A stretch of 64,000 bases of DNA from an uncultured Tateyamaria sp. (GTDB taxonomy: Bacteria; Pseudomonadota; Alphaproteobacteria; Rhodobacterales; Rhodobacteraceae): the NCBI RefSeq assembly GCF_947497045.1, contig NZ_CANMEU010000001.1, positions 1-64,000 of the forward strand, written 5' to 3'. Positions within the stretch are counted from its first letter, which is position 1; every line of letters starts with the position of its first letter. The notes beneath the pieces were generated by a model, which saw only the letters and a program-made list of their open reading frames with translations, did no database searches and had not been told where the DNA came from. Position numbers and translations under genes: made by a program. Below, in pieces: positions 25,826 to 35,678 of the stretch.

Positions 25826-26347
25826 TCACTGCCTTTCGAAGGTGATAATCACGTCGCCAATGTCGACCCCGGCCCGCTTCATATAGGCCCGGTTCAGCAC
25901 CCTTGTGTCCGAGAGCATCCACATCCAGTCATCAAATGTAACCCGCAGCGTGCCCTCAGGCACAGGCAAATCGATAGTGTAGCGCCAATTGAACGTATCG
26001 CCCCGCTCTTCGCCCGTCGCCGTCCCGATCACCCCCGGCGCGGTCCCTTCCCAGGTGTCCTCGCCCGTCTTATCGAGCGTCCAGATGCGCTGTTCAATGC
26101 TGTCGTCCTCATAGACGAAATTCTCGACCAGCGTCAGGGTCTGCCCGTCCCACGTCCCATTGATCTCGACCTCAAACCGGCGGCGCACTGTCCCGAACAC
26201 ATCCTGAAACTGCCCATAGGCGACCACACGCCCGTCAAAGAATTCCTCGAGGTTCAGTTTCCGCTCGGACAAGGCAGGATCATCCAGTGTCGGCTTGCCC
26301 GTGCAGGCGGCGACATATGCCAGCGCCAAAACCATCAATATGCGCAT
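25826..26347 (-). CDS. DUF3833 family lipoprotein
   Basis: 173 aa from the ATG at 26345-26347; the frame extends further without support. The signal peptide ends in a lipobox (A-Y-V-A-A-C). The rest is a beta-rich lipocalin-like chain with [19 protein letters not shown] and F-D-D-W-M-W-M-L, matching DUF3833. Its stop directly abuts the yidD stop (convergent), and it is divergent from ttcA. Confidence 0.85.
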   Translation of the reverse strand: MRILMVLALAYVAACTGKPTLDDPALSERKLNLEEFFDGRVVAYGQFQDVFGTVRRRFEVEINGTWDGQTLTLVENFVYEDDSIEQRIWTLDKTGEDTWEGTAPGVIGTATGEERGDTFNWRYTIDLPVPEGTLRVTFDDWMWMLSDTRVLNRAYMKRAGVDIGDVIITFERQ

Positions 26348-26454
26348 CGTGTCACTGTTCCCTTGCGTTTCACTGGATACGCGCCGCGCCCCCTTTTGGT
26401 TCACCAGGGCCGTGGTATAGGCTGACTGAAACCTATCGCCCAAGGACGCGCCCC

Positions 26455-27342
26455 ATGCTTGATGACAGCGACGACATTCACCCGCTTTTCGCCGGGGCTC
26501 CGCACACGACCGAGTTCAAGAAGCTGCGCAAACGTATCGTACGTCAGACCCGCGAAGCGATTGAGCAATACGGGATGATCGAAGCCACGGACCCCGACGC
26601 GCCGCGCCCCAAATGGCTGGTCTGTCTGTCAGGGGGCAAAGACAGTTATACCTTGCTCGCCGTGCTTTATGAACTGCGGTGGCGCGGGTTGCTGCCCGTC
26701 GATCTGCTGGCCTGCAACCTCGATCAGGGCCAGCCCGGTTTTCCTGCGACCATCCTGCCTGCGTTTCTTGAACGGATGCAGGTGCCCCACCGGATCGAAT
26801 ATCAGGACACCTATTCCATCGTTGTCGACAAAGTGCCCGAGGGACGCACGTTTTGCGCACTGTGTTCGCGGCTGCGGCGCGGTAACCTTTACCGGGTGGC
26901 GCGCGAGGAAGGATGCTCGACCGTGGTTCTTGGGCATCACCGCGATGATATTCTCGAGACGTTCTTTATGAATCTGTTTCACGGCGGGCGTCTGGCGACC
27001 ATGCCCCCAAAGCTGGTGAACGAAGAGGGGGATCTGTTTGTCTATCGCCCGCTGGCACATGTGGCGGAAGCCGATTGCGACCGATTTGCGCGCGCCATGG
27101 ACTATCCGATTATCCCATGTGACCTGTGCGGCAGCCAGGACGGGCTGCAACGCCAACAGGTGAAACAGATCCTCGATGGGTGGGAGGCTAACAGCCCCGG
27201 TCGCCGCCAGGTGATGTTTCGCGCGCTGATGAATACGCGGCCTTCGCATCTTCTGGACCCAAAGCTGTTTGATTTCCAAGGGCTTATGCGAAAGTCTGAT
27301 CAATTTGAGGAAAGTTCTGGGGATATTCCGGTTCTACGTTAA
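26455..27342 (+). CDS. ttcA: tRNA 2-thiocytidine(32) synthetase TtcA
   Basis: 295 aa from ATG 26455. PP-loop S-G-G-K-D-S near residue 58, a C-A-L-C pair near 135 and I-P-C-D-L-C-G-S-Q near 222 give the Cys ligands of the [4Fe-4S] cluster that TtcA uses to thiolate C32 of certain tRNAs. Length and order of motifs are normal. Confidence 0.93.
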   Translation: MLDDSDDIHPLFAGAPHTTEFKKLRKRIVRQTREAIEQYGMIEATDPDAPRPKWLVCLSGGKDSYTLLAVLYELRWRGLLPVDLLACNLDQGQPGFPATILPAFLERMQVPHRIEYQDTYSIVVDKVPEGRTFCALCSRLRRGNLYRVAREEGCSTVVLGHHRDDILETFFMNLFHGGRLATMPPKLVNEEGDLFVYRPLAHVAEADCDRFARAMDYPIIPCDLCGSQDGLQRQQVKQILDGWEANSPGRRQVMFRALMNTRPSHLLDPKLFDFQGLMRKSDQFEESSGDIPVLR

Positions 27343-27417
27343 GACCGGGCTTACCAAGCGTGATTAGACCCTAGGGGACCTGCTGTGGGATGGCAGGCCT
27401 GCGTGAAGGGATCTAAA

Positions 27418-28965
27418 ATGCGTTTTCGGCTGCCGACCTCTTTTTCCGAGTTGCGCCAACGATGGGCTGCGGCACTGTCGGGGCCGCAAATGCTTGCATT
27501 CGTTCCCGCACTGACGCTGGCGGGGTTCTGGTTCGGGGGCGAAGCTGCCTTGGTCGTCATCGCCTGCGCGCTGCCTGCAATCTGGTTGATGCTGGGCGGT
27601 GTTGACGGTGTGGTTGCACGGCGCTTGGCACGCGTCACGTCGTCAGGTGTGATGTCCCCGGACGCGTTTGCGGCCAAGGTTCACAGCATGCGACAGGACG
27701 CACGCGGCGCAGACCGCAACAGCGCCATCTTTGCTATCGAACTGGACGAATACGCACTGCTGACGACCCGGTTTGAACCCGGCGCGCTCGACAGGATTCT
27801 GAAAACGATCAGCAGCCGGATTGCAGGGGCGTCACGCGATTCAGATATCATCAGCCGCATTGGCGATTGCCGGTTCGCCGTGTGTCTGGGGCCGGTTCAG
27901 CATCTTGATCTGGAAAGCTGCATTCAAATGAGTGGACGTCTACAGCAAGCCATCGAAGAGCCGATTTCGCTGGATGGAACATCAATTTATACATCTGCCT
28001 GCGTCGGCTTCTGCCTGCTCAGCCGCGCACCGGGGGCAGATGGTCAGGACTGGATCAACGGCGGGTTGGCCGCTCTGCAAGAAGCGCAGCGCCGTGGGCC
28101 TGCATCCGTTCGCGCCTATTCGGTCGAACTGCATTCGCGCCTGAAGCATCGCGCCGATTTACGCGACGAAGTGGCTGCCGCACTTGAGCGTGGTCATATT
28201 CAACCTTGGTTTCAGCCGCAAATCTCGACCGATACCGGCAAGGTGACGGGATTTGAGGCGCTGGCCCGCTGGATACACCCGGACCGGGGCGCGATTTCCC
28301 CTGCCGAGTTTTTGCCTGCAATCGAAGATGCCGGCCTGTTGGAGCGGCTTGCAGAGGTGATGATCTATCACACGTTTACCGCGATCAAGGCGTGGGATTC
28401 CGCCGGACTACACGTACCACATGTGGGTGTGAATTTCAGTGGATCAGAACTGGGAAATCCACGGCTTGTGGACAAGGTACAGTGGGAATTGGACCGGTTC
28501 GACCTGACACCTGATCGGTTGGCCGTTGAAATCCTGGAAACCGTTGTCACGGACACGTCAAACGACACGATTACCCGCAACATCAACGCGTTGACAGCCC
28601 TTGGCTGCCGGGTGGACCTGGATGACTTTGGGACCGGGCATGCCTCTATCGCATCTATCCGGCGGTTTGGCGTTGGACGGATCAAGATCGACCGCTCATT
28701 TGTGATGAAAGCGGACCGCGATCCGGAACAGCAGCGCATGATCAGCGCAGTCCTGACAATGGCCGAGCGGCTTGGGGTCGAAACCTTGGCTGAAGGGGTC
28801 GAAACCGTGGGCGAGCATGCGCTGTTGGCGCAATTGGGTTGTGACTATGTGCAGGGCTTTGGAATCGCGCGTCCGATGCCGTTTGAAAAGACGCTGGATT
28901 GGGTCCGCACACACGAGGCCAAGTTGCAAGACGCCCCAGCCATTCCACTGCGGCGCACGAATTAG
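27418..28965 (+). CDS. c-di-GMP protein with degenerate GGDEF and intact EAL domain
   Basis: 515 aa from the ATG at 27418. Two N-terminal hydrophobic segments (about 20-60) anchor it in the membrane. The GGDEF-like domain (about 90-235) has G-D-C-R-F where G-G-D-E-F should be, so cyclase activity is unlikely. The EAL domain (about 255-505) keeps E-A-L-A-R-W, N in N-F-S-G-S-E, E in E-I-L-E-T, D-D-F-G-T-G, K in I-K-I-D, E in A-E-G-V-E-T and Q in V-Q-G-F, so it should be an active c-di-GMP phosphodiesterase. Confidence 0.9.
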   Translation: MRFRLPTSFSELRQRWAAALSGPQMLAFVPALTLAGFWFGGEAALVVIACALPAIWLMLGGVDGVVARRLARVTSSGVMSPDAFAAKVHSMRQDARGADRNSAIFAIELDEYALLTTRFEPGALDRILKTISSRIAGASRDSDIISRIGDCRFAVCLGPVQHLDLESCIQMSGRLQQAIEEPISLDGTSIYTSACVGFCLLSRAPGADGQDWINGGLAALQEAQRRGPASVRAYSVELHSRLKHRADLRDEVAAALERGHIQPWFQPQISTDTGKVTGFEALARWIHPDRGAISPAEFLPAIEDAGLLERLAEVMIYHTFTAIKAWDSAGLHVPHVGVNFSGSELGNPRLVDKVQWELDRFDLTPDRLAVEILETVVTDTSNDTITRNINALTALGCRVDLDDFGTGHASIASIRRFGVGRIKIDRSFVMKADRDPEQQRMISAVLTMAERLGVETLAEGVETVGEHALLAQLGCDYVQGFGIARPMPFEKTLDWVRTHEAKLQDAPAIPLRRTN

Positions 28966-29129
28966 TCCGACACCCCTTTGGCGTCACCGGTCAACTGCAA
29001 GTGGGGTTGATGGCACTTGGGTGTTACATGGGCCCCATCATCCCCTGAATAAGGGCGAATCCGCTTGACGTTTGTGTCCGCACTCTGTTGAACCCGACCA
29101 ATCTTTCTTACAGCGGATGGCGGTCTTCC

Positions 29130-30944
29130 ATGGACGATCAAAACAAGAACCTCATTCTTGCAACGGCGTTGAGTTTCATCGTGATCCTCGTCTGGTTTGT
29201 GCTGTTCCCTCCGCCAGAACCCGACACACCGCTGGATGCCGCAACCACGGTCGATGCCACAGCCGACACGGGCGATGTGGCCGTTCCCGCCCCCCAATCT
29301 GATACATCGGACGCCACCGCACCCGAAGCGACTGCATCTGAAACGGCTGACGCACCTCGGGTCGCCATCGAAACCGCGCGGTTGAGCGGCTCGATTTCCC
29401 TGCTTGGCGGGCGCATCGATGATCTGCGCCTGAAAGACTATCGCCAAAGCCTTGATGAAGAGGCCGACATCGTGACCATGTTGTCGCCCGTTGGGTCAGA
29501 TGCCGCCTATTATGCACTGCATGGCTGGGCACCGGGCACAGGCCTTGATGCCGCCGGTGTACCCGACCCCAACACCCTGTGGCGCGTTGAAGGCAACGAC
29601 ACGCTGAGTGTCGGGAACGAGGTGACCTTGCAATGGTCAAACGCCACCGGACAAACATTCAAACGCGTGATCAGTGTCGATGAGAACTACATGTTCGATA
29701 TCACCCAAAGTGTCACGAACACCGCCGACACGGCCGTGCGCGCCGCACCTTACGGCATGATCACGCGGCATGGCACGCCCACGGACCTGAAAAACTTCTT
29801 TATCCTGCATGAAGGTGCGATCGCCATGGCCAATGGGGAATTGGCCGAAACCGACTGGGACGACATTCCCGAGGCCGAGGTTGATCCGGCATGGGGTCGA
29901 CCAGCCATCGTGACACGCGACGTCGCCGAAGGCTGGATCGGATTTTCTGACCACTATTGGCAGTCCATCCTGATCCCCGCAGGCGTCGCCAGCTTTGAAC
30001 AGGCGCTGACATACGCGCCCCGCACGGATGTGTTTCGCGCCGTCACCCGCCTGCCCGCGCAAGATATCGCGCCGGGTGCAACCGTCAGCGTGACCACCCA
30101 GCTTTTTGCTGGTGCAAAGGAGTGGGAAACGATCCGTGCCTATCAGGACAACGGTGTCGAAGGGTTCATCGACAGCATCGACTGGGGCTGGTTCTTTTTC
30201 CTGACCAAACCGATCTTCTGGCTGCTGCACGAGATCAACGTGCTGATCGGCAACATGGGTTGGTCGATCATCGGCCTCACCCTGATCATCAAAGCGATCC
30301 TGTTCCCGCTGGCCTACAAATCCTATGTGTCCATGGCGAAGATGAAAGAACTTCAGCCGCAGATGGAAAAGCTGAAAGAGGCTGCGGGCGACGACAAGCA
30401 AAAGATGCAGCAAGGCATGATGGAGCTGTACAAGAAGGAAAAGGTGAATCCGGCTGCGGGCTGTTTGCCGATCCTCCTGCAAATCCCGATCTTCTTTTCG
30501 CTCTACAAGGTGATTTTTGTTACCATCGAACTGCGCCACGCCCCGTTCTTCGGCCCCTTCCAAGACCTCAGCGCACCCGATCCCACGACTATCCTGAACC
30601 TGTTTGGCCTCCTGCCCATCGAGGCACCCGATCCGAATTCGATCATGGCGCTGATCTTTATTGGGATCCTGCCGCTGCTATTGGGCATCTCGATGTGGTT
30701 GCAGCAAAAGCTGAACCCAGCCCCCACCGATCCGACACAGCAGATGATTTTCGCGTGGATGCCATGGGTGTTCATGTTCATGCTTGGAAGTTTTGCCAGC
30801 GGGCTGGTGGTTTACTGGATTGCCAACAACACCATCACGTTCACGCAGCAATACCTGATCATGCGCAGTCAGGGCTACAAACCTGACCTTTTGGGCAACA
30901 TCAAATCCAGCTTCAAGAAGCGCACGCAGACGGACAGCAAGTGA
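29130..30944 (+). CDS. yidC: membrane protein insertase YidC
   Basis: 604 aa from ATG 29130. N-terminal transmembrane anchor (about 8-27), an Ala/Thr/Asp-rich linker, the large periplasmic beta domain (about 85-345), then the conserved insertase core from about 350 (W-G-W-F-F-F-L-T-K-P-I, the hydrophilic-groove helix with K-A-I-L-F-P-L, and N-P-A-A-G-C-L-P). It inserts membrane proteins alone or with SecYEG. Overlaps the MOSC gene by 4 bases. Confidence 0.97.
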   Translation: MDDQNKNLILATALSFIVILVWFVLFPPPEPDTPLDAATTVDATADTGDVAVPAPQSDTSDATAPEATASETADAPRVAIETARLSGSISLLGGRIDDLRLKDYRQSLDEEADIVTMLSPVGSDAAYYALHGWAPGTGLDAAGVPDPNTLWRVEGNDTLSVGNEVTLQWSNATGQTFKRVISVDENYMFDITQSVTNTADTAVRAAPYGMITRHGTPTDLKNFFILHEGAIAMANGELAETDWDDIPEAEVDPAWGRPAIVTRDVAEGWIGFSDHYWQSILIPAGVASFEQALTYAPRTDVFRAVTRLPAQDIAPGATVSVTTQLFAGAKEWETIRAYQDNGVEGFIDSIDWGWFFFLTKPIFWLLHEINVLIGNMGWSIIGLTLIIKAILFPLAYKSYVSMAKMKELQPQMEKLKEAAGDDKQKMQQGMMELYKKEKVNPAAGCLPILLQIPIFFSLYKVIFVTIELRHAPFFGPFQDLSAPDPTTILNLFGLLPIEAPDPNSIMALIFIGILPLLLGISMWLQQKLNPAPTDPTQQMIFAWMPWVFMFMLGSFASGLVVYWIANNTITFTQQYLIMRSQGYKPDLLGNIKSSFKKRTQTDSK

Positions 30945-31681
30945 TGCATGTCACGACCCTGTGGCGTCATCCGATCAAAAGCCACGGGCGCGAACAGATT
31001 GACAGTGTGGCACTTGTCGCCGGTCAGTCCATGCCATGGGATCGGGTCTGGGCCGTCGCCCATGAGGCGGCCAAGGCCCAGCCCGGTGTCTGGGCGCAAT
31101 GCGCCAATTTCAGCCGGGTGTCAAAAGCGCCCGGGCTGATGGCCATCACCGCAAAGTTGGATGAAGCAACGGGCACATTGATCCTGTCGCATCCTGATCG
31201 CCCAGATCTGACCTTTGACCCTGACGCCGAACCCGGTGCCCTGATCGGGTGGAGCGCGCCGCTTGTCCCGCAGGACCGCGCGCTGCCCAGTCATGTCATG
31301 CGGCTGGATAAGCGGGGCTATACCGACAGCGATTTCCCGTCCGTGACCCTGTGTAACCTTGCCTCGCACCGGGCTGTGGAACAACACATGGGCCAAGACC
31401 TTTCCATTCATCGCTGGCGCGGCAACCTCTGGTTTGACAGCGACGCCCCTTGGGTCGAATTTGACTGGATGGACCGCGATATTCAGGTGGGCGAGGCGAT
31501 CCTGCGCCCGCGCGAACGCACCGACCGCTGCGTGGCAACCACCACAAATCCGGACACCGGGCGGCGGGATGCCGACACGCTCAAGGCACTCGACAGTTTT
31601 GGACATCAGGATTTTTCGGTCCGCTGCGAGGTGATCCGGGGTGGCACGGTGCGCCCAATCGACAAGGTGATGCCGCTATGA
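30941..31681 (+). CDS. MOSC domain protein
   Basis: 246 aa. An N-terminal MOSC_N beta barrel (L-W-R-H-P-I-K-S-H-G-R-E) is followed by the MOSC domain with R-W-R-G-N-L-W, A-I-L-R-P-R-E-R-T-D-R-C and a Cys in D-R-C-V-A-T-T. MOSC proteins handle molybdenum-cofactor-bound sulphur. Linked to yidC and engB by ATGA overlaps, so co-translated with them. Confidence 0.9.
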   Translation: MMHVTTLWRHPIKSHGREQIDSVALVAGQSMPWDRVWAVAHEAAKAQPGVWAQCANFSRVSKAPGLMAITAKLDEATGTLILSHPDRPDLTFDPDAEPGALIGWSAPLVPQDRALPSHVMRLDKRGYTDSDFPSVTLCNLASHRAVEQHMGQDLSIHRWRGNLWFDSDAPWVEFDWMDRDIQVGEAILRPRERTDRCVATTTNPDTGRRDADTLKALDSFGHQDFSVRCEVIRGGTVRPIDKVMPL

Positions 31682-32331
31682 CCTCCCTGCCCTTCCCCAT
31701 CGCCGCGCCCCCCGATCCGCAGACCGAGGAACGGGGGCGGCTGTTGTTTGCGGGCGAAACCGAATTCGTCAAAGGTGTTGTCGCGATGTCCGGCCTGCCG
31801 CCTGCTGACCGGATGGAGGTCTGTTTCGCGGGCCGTTCAAATGTCGGCAAGTCCAGCCTGATCAATGCCTTGACCGGGCGCAAAGGGTTGGCCCGCGCCT
31901 CAAACACGCCCGGCCGCACGCAAGAGATCAACTATTTCACCGCCGCTGACAGCCACTATCTGGTCGACCTGCCTGGCTATGGTTTTGCGAACGCACCTCT
32001 GCCGGTGGTTGCGAAATGGCAAAAACTGCTCAAGCAATATCTGTCGGGGCGTCAAACGCTGCGCCGTGCCTTTGTGCTGATCGATGCCCGCCACGGGGTG
32101 AAGAAGGTGGACGAGGAAATTCTGAGCCTGCTGGACAGTGCTGCCGTAACGTTCCAATGCGTGCTGACCAAGGCGGACAAGGTCAAAGCCACAGACCGCG
32201 CCGCTGTGTTGGCCCAAACCCGCGCCGCCCTTGCCAAACACCCGGCAGCCTTCCCCGAAATCGTCCTGACCTCAAGCGAAAAGGGCGACGGCATTGCAAC
32301 CTTGCGGGCCATCATCGCAACGCTCGAATAA
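31678..32331 (+). CDS. engB: ribosome biogenesis GTPase EngB (YihA/YsxC)
   Basis: 217 aa. G1 G-R-S-N-V-G-K-S-S near residue 51, G2 T in G-R-T-Q-E, G3 D-L-P-G-Y-G-F-A and G4 T-K-A-D-K are all present, as in the TrmE-Era-EngB family. Assists late 50S assembly. ATGA overlap with the MOSC gene. Confidence 0.95.
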   Translation: MTSLPFPIAAPPDPQTEERGRLLFAGETEFVKGVVAMSGLPPADRMEVCFAGRSNVGKSSLINALTGRKGLARASNTPGRTQEINYFTAADSHYLVDLPGYGFANAPLPVVAKWQKLLKQYLSGRQTLRRAFVLIDARHGVKKVDEEILSLLDSAAVTFQCVLTKADKVKATDRAAVLAQTRAALAKHPAAFPEIVLTSSEKGDGIATLRAIIATLE

Positions 32332-32339
32332 CACGGCGC

Positions 32340-32411
32340 ATGATGACATGGCTTGCGTGCGGGCCACCAATTCCCGATAACCGCGCAAAGCCAAAGGCCC
32401 CCACAAGATGA
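32340..32411 (+). CDS. possible 23-aa ORF coupled to argB
   Basis: Starts ATG-ATG at 32340, encodes [14 protein letters not shown] and a basic, Pro-rich tail, and ends with TGA overlapping the argB ATG (ATGA at 32408-32411). The same overlap pattern links the three genes upstream. It could be a real small protein or a translational coupler; its own ribosome-binding site is weak. Confidence 0.3.
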   Translation: MMTWLACGPPIPDNRAKPKAPTR

Positions 32412-33271
32412 AGACCCAACAGATGAACCGCGACTGGATCGCCACCGCCCGCACCCTGTCCCAAGCCCTGCCCTATATGCAGCGCTATGCCGGCGCGACC
32501 GTGGTGATCAAACTGGGCGGGCATGCGATGGGCAGCGACGAGGGCATGGCGAGCTTTGCCAATGACGTTGTGCTGATGCGTCAGGTGGGCGTGAACCCTG
32601 TGATCGTCCATGGCGGTGGGCCAATGATCAACGAGATGCTTGAGCGTCTCGATATCACCTCCGAGTTTGTGAATGGTAAACGTATCACGGATGCTGCGAC
32701 CATGGATGTGGTCGAGATGGTCCTGTCTGGCCGTGTGAACAAGCGGATCGTGCAGGCGATCAACCGGGCCGGAGGGCGTGCGGTGGGGCTGTCCGGCAAG
32801 GACGCGAACCTGATGATCTGCGATCAGACAGACCCGCAATTGGGTCTGGTCGGCACACCCTCGCAGATGGACCCGTCGATCCTCAGGACCCTGTTTGAGA
32901 CGTCCATGATCCCGGTGATTGCTCCTCTCGGGGCGGGTCGGAACGGCGAGACATTCAACATCAACGGCGACACGGCGGCCGGGGCCATTGCAAGCGCGCT
33001 GAAGGCAGATCGCCTGTTGCTGCTCACCGATGTGTCCGGCGTCAAGAATGCCAGCGGCGAGGTTGTGACCGAAATCACCGCCGACCAGATCCGCACCATG
33101 ACCGAGGATGGCACCATTGCGGGCGGCATGATCCCCAAGACCGAAACCGCATTGGACGCCATTGCAAGCGGCGTGCGTGCAGTTGTGATCCTTGATGGGC
33201 GCGCGCCCAACGCCTGCCTGCTTGAACTGTTCACCGATCACGGTGCCGGGTCGATCATCCGCCCGCGCTGA
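32408..33271 (+). CDS. argB: acetylglutamate kinase
   Basis: 287 aa. Catalyses ATP-dependent phosphorylation of N-acetylglutamate in arginine synthesis. Family motifs: V-I-K-L-G-G-H-A-M near 40, H-G-G-G-P near 72, [18 protein letters not shown] and a K-T-E-T-A near the C-terminus, where M-I-P-K binds nucleotide. An internal ATG at 32423 is a possible alternative start. Confidence 0.95.
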   Translation: MKTQQMNRDWIATARTLSQALPYMQRYAGATVVIKLGGHAMGSDEGMASFANDVVLMRQVGVNPVIVHGGGPMINEMLERLDITSEFVNGKRITDAATMDVVEMVLSGRVNKRIVQAINRAGGRAVGLSGKDANLMICDQTDPQLGLVGTPSQMDPSILRTLFETSMIPVIAPLGAGRNGETFNINGDTAAGAIASALKADRLLLLTDVSGVKNASGEVVTEITADQIRTMTEDGTIAGGMIPKTETALDAIASGVRAVVILDGRAPNACLLELFTDHGAGSIIRPR

Positions 33272-33330
33272 CACGCGAATGTGTCCCTGCGCCGCATTGC
33301 GGGGTGGGCTGCGTGCAGTAGATATGGCCC

Positions 33331-34125
33331 ATGGAAAACGAAGCACTCATACGTCTTGTTATCTTTCTGGGCCTGTTTTCGCTCTTTGCGGCTGTTGAAA
33401 CACTGGCCCCACGCCGGGTGCGGGCCCAACAGCGCAGCAAACGATGGGTGACCAACTGGGGCATCACCATCGCCAACACGCTGCTGCTGCGGTTGATGGC
33501 CCTTGGCCTGCCTTTGCTTGCCGTCGGAGCGGCGGCAGATGCGCAGATACAAGGTTGGGGCTTGTTCAATGCCATCGACCTGTCCCTGTGGGTCGAGGTG
33601 ATTGCCGCGATCCTCATCCTCGATTTCGCAATCTGGGCGCAGCATTTGATCACCCACAAGGTCCCGCTGCTGTGGCGGTTGCACCGCGTGCATCATGCGG
33701 ATGTCGATATGGACGTGACGACCGCCATTCGGTTCCATCCGGTCGAGATCGGGCTGTCGATGCTGGTCAAAATTGGCCTCGTCTACCTGCTGGGGCCCGC
33801 CGCTATCGCCGTGATCCTGTTCGAGATCATCCTGAACGGCACCGCCATGTTCAACCACGCCAACATCCGGCTGCCTCTGGCAGTGGACGCCATTATACGC
33901 CGGGTTCTTGTGACCCCGGATATGCACCGGGTCCATCATTCGGTACATCGCCATGAGCATGACAGTAACTATGGGTTCTCGCTGTCGATCTGGGATCAGA
34001 TGTTTGGCACCTACATCGCGCAACCCGCTGCCGGACATGATGAGATGGAGGTGGGTCTTGAATGGCAAGACGACCGCCCCGCCCGGTTTGGTTGGTCGAT
34101 GGGCCTGCCCTTCGCACGCAAATGA
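33331..34125 (+). CDS. sterol desaturase / fatty acid hydroxylase family protein
   Basis: 264 aa with four or so membrane helices. The His clusters of this di-iron family are present: H-L-I-T-H, H-R-V-H-H, and after the next helices N-H-A-N and H-R-V-H-H-S-V-H-R-H-E-H-D. Substrate unknown; a membrane lipid hydroxylation is likely. The stop overlaps the ferredoxin-like gene start by 4 bases, which suggests electron supply or at least co-expression. Confidence 0.88.
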   Translation: MENEALIRLVIFLGLFSLFAAVETLAPRRVRAQQRSKRWVTNWGITIANTLLLRLMALGLPLLAVGAAADAQIQGWGLFNAIDLSLWVEVIAAILILDFAIWAQHLITHKVPLLWRLHRVHHADVDMDVTTAIRFHPVEIGLSMLVKIGLVYLLGPAAIAVILFEIILNGTAMFNHANIRLPLAVDAIIRRVLVTPDMHRVHHSVHRHEHDSNYGFSLSIWDQMFGTYIAQPAAGHDEMEVGLEWQDDRPARFGWSMGLPFARK

Positions 34126-34736
34126 TGCTGCGCACCATTGCAGACGAGGTGCGCGCCCATGGCATGTTTGTCATGGGCCATGACGAGGGCCGGGTCCTGA
34201 TCGGGGCAGACGCGACGTTTTGGGCGGCGTTCACCGCTGCGTCGGAATACCATGACGGCATAGCGGATCCAATTGACCGCTATTCAAAGCGGGTGATCAA
34301 ACCACTGGCCGCGCGCTTAAAGGCGCAGGCCGAGTTTCCATCCGACGGACCACCTTACGCGCCGTTCATCAGGTGGGCGCTCGACACGGGGCGGTTCTGG
34401 CAAAGCCCGACGGGAATGATGGTGCATGATACCGCAGGTCTGATGATTTCGATCCGGGGGGCGCTGATCTTTGACACGACGCTCACACCCTCTCCAGCGC
34501 AACCCTCCCCCTGTGAAACATGCACCGATCGCCCTTGTATTGACGCCTGCCCGGTCAACGCCCTCAGTGATACGCATCCCTACGATGTGCCGTCCTGTAA
34601 GGCGTATCTTGATACGCCACCGGGGGAGGGCTGCATGACATTTGGGTGCCATGTACGGCGGGCCTGCCCGATCAGTCAGACATTCGACCGGGCCGACGCG
34701 CAAAGTGCATTCCACATGCAGGCATTCCGCGACTGA
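34122..34736 (+). CDS. 4Fe-4S ferredoxin-type protein
   Basis: 204 aa from the ATG in the ATGA overlap at 34122. The C-terminal half has C-E-T-C-T-D-R-P-C-I-D-A-C-P-V-N-A, a classical 4Fe-4S pattern, and further Cys in P-S-C-K-A-Y, G-C-M-T-F-G-C and A-C-P-I for a probable second cluster. The arrangement resembles the ferredoxin domain of epoxyqueuosine reductase without its cobalamin domain. Redox partner unknown. Confidence 0.8.
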   Translation: MMLRTIADEVRAHGMFVMGHDEGRVLIGADATFWAAFTAASEYHDGIADPIDRYSKRVIKPLAARLKAQAEFPSDGPPYAPFIRWALDTGRFWQSPTGMMVHDTAGLMISIRGALIFDTTLTPSPAQPSPCETCTDRPCIDACPVNALSDTHPYDVPSCKAYLDTPPGEGCMTFGCHVRRACPISQTFDRADAQSAFHMQAFRD

Positions 34737-35519
34737 TCAGCTGATAATCAGCGTATCAGCCGGGTTCTTGCCCAACATCAGACCCTTCACGCCGTCCGCA
34801 TCCAGCGCAATGCCGCTGTCTGTCATCATGTCACGATCCCATGGCAAGGCGTCGATCACCGCTTGCATTTTGGTGTCATAGGTCTGGCGCCAGTCCGGGT
34901 TTTCATCCGCACCCATCTTGTGCGAGCGAAAGAACATACGATGGTGAAATTCGATGGAAAACACAAAGTCAGCTTGCGCCATCAAATGCTTGAGCGATGG
35001 GATCAACTCATATTCACCACCCTCGATATCCATCTTCACGAACACCTTTTTGGCATCACCACGAAATTCGGCAACGACATCCTCAAGACGACGGGTCTTC
35101 ACGGTCCATTGTGTGGGACGATTGGCAAACAGCGCGCTCGACATGGAATCGCCCCCTTCCCCGGCGGAGTTGATTGAAATGGGTTCACCCGAGGCATGGA
35201 TGCCCTCATCAAATATCTTGATCCGGTCCGCCCAATCGGCTGCTTTGTTCAACTTGAGATTGGCCTGCAACTCCTTGAACGCGCTGCGATCAGGCTCGAA
35301 CGCGAGGCAAAGCTTGGCCAACTGCGCCCCGTAAAACGCAGTGGACCCGATCCACGCCCCGAAATCGACCACAAGCGTGTCCTGATCAATGTACCGGTCG
35401 AAAGTCTGGTATGTCTCCGGTTCCCAGTTTCCGCGCAAAACACGTCGCCAAAAGCGATCATAACGCCCTTGGTGCACGTTGAATGTCCGGCCTTTGACCG
35501 AGATCTGATGGTGTTCCAC
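34737..35519 (-). CDS. FkbM family methyltransferase
   Basis: 260 aa. SAM-binding motif V-V-D-F-G-A-W-I-G-S-T near residue 50, acidic end of strand 2 in A-F-E-P-D, and the family signature V-F-V-K-M-D-I-E-G-G-E-Y near 160. FkbM enzymes O-methylate sugars or polyketides. It abuts the ferredoxin gene stop to stop. Confidence 0.88.
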   Translation of the reverse strand: MEHHQISVKGRTFNVHQGRYDRFWRRVLRGNWEPETYQTFDRYIDQDTLVVDFGAWIGSTAFYGAQLAKLCLAFEPDRSAFKELQANLKLNKAADWADRIKIFDEGIHASGEPISINSAGEGGDSMSSALFANRPTQWTVKTRRLEDVVAEFRGDAKKVFVKMDIEGGEYELIPSLKHLMAQADFVFSIEFHHRMFFRSHKMGADENPDWRQTYDTKMQAVIDALPWDRDMMTDSGIALDADGVKGLMLGKNPADTLIIS

Positions 35520-35596
35520 GCATTGCTCCTGCTCAGATTATTTTCGAGAACGGTCGACCATAACACCTGACCTTACCAGACTTTCTTGGCCGATCA

Positions 35597-35629
35597 CAAA
35601 AAAGGGCACCGCGCGTCTACGCGATGCCC
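35597..35629 (-). terminator. Rho-independent terminator after aapP
   Basis: On the minus strand GGGCATCGCG-TAGACG-CGCGGTGCCC forms a 10-bp stem with one G-U pair, followed by TTTTTT. It lies 50 bases past the aapP stop and closes the aap operon. Confidence 0.8.
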
Positions 35630-35643
35630 GATGGCGTGTGCCC

Positions 35644-35666
35644 GTAAGGCAGACGTCTCGTCCGCC
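35644..35666. repeat. REP-like palindrome, family A
   Basis: GTAAGGC followed by an imperfect inverted repeat (AGACG...CGTCC) and GCC. Related copies are at 46503-46530, 53782-53806 and, inverted, 63723-63750. Confidence 0.6.
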
Positions 35667-35678
35667 AAAGCCTCTCAA

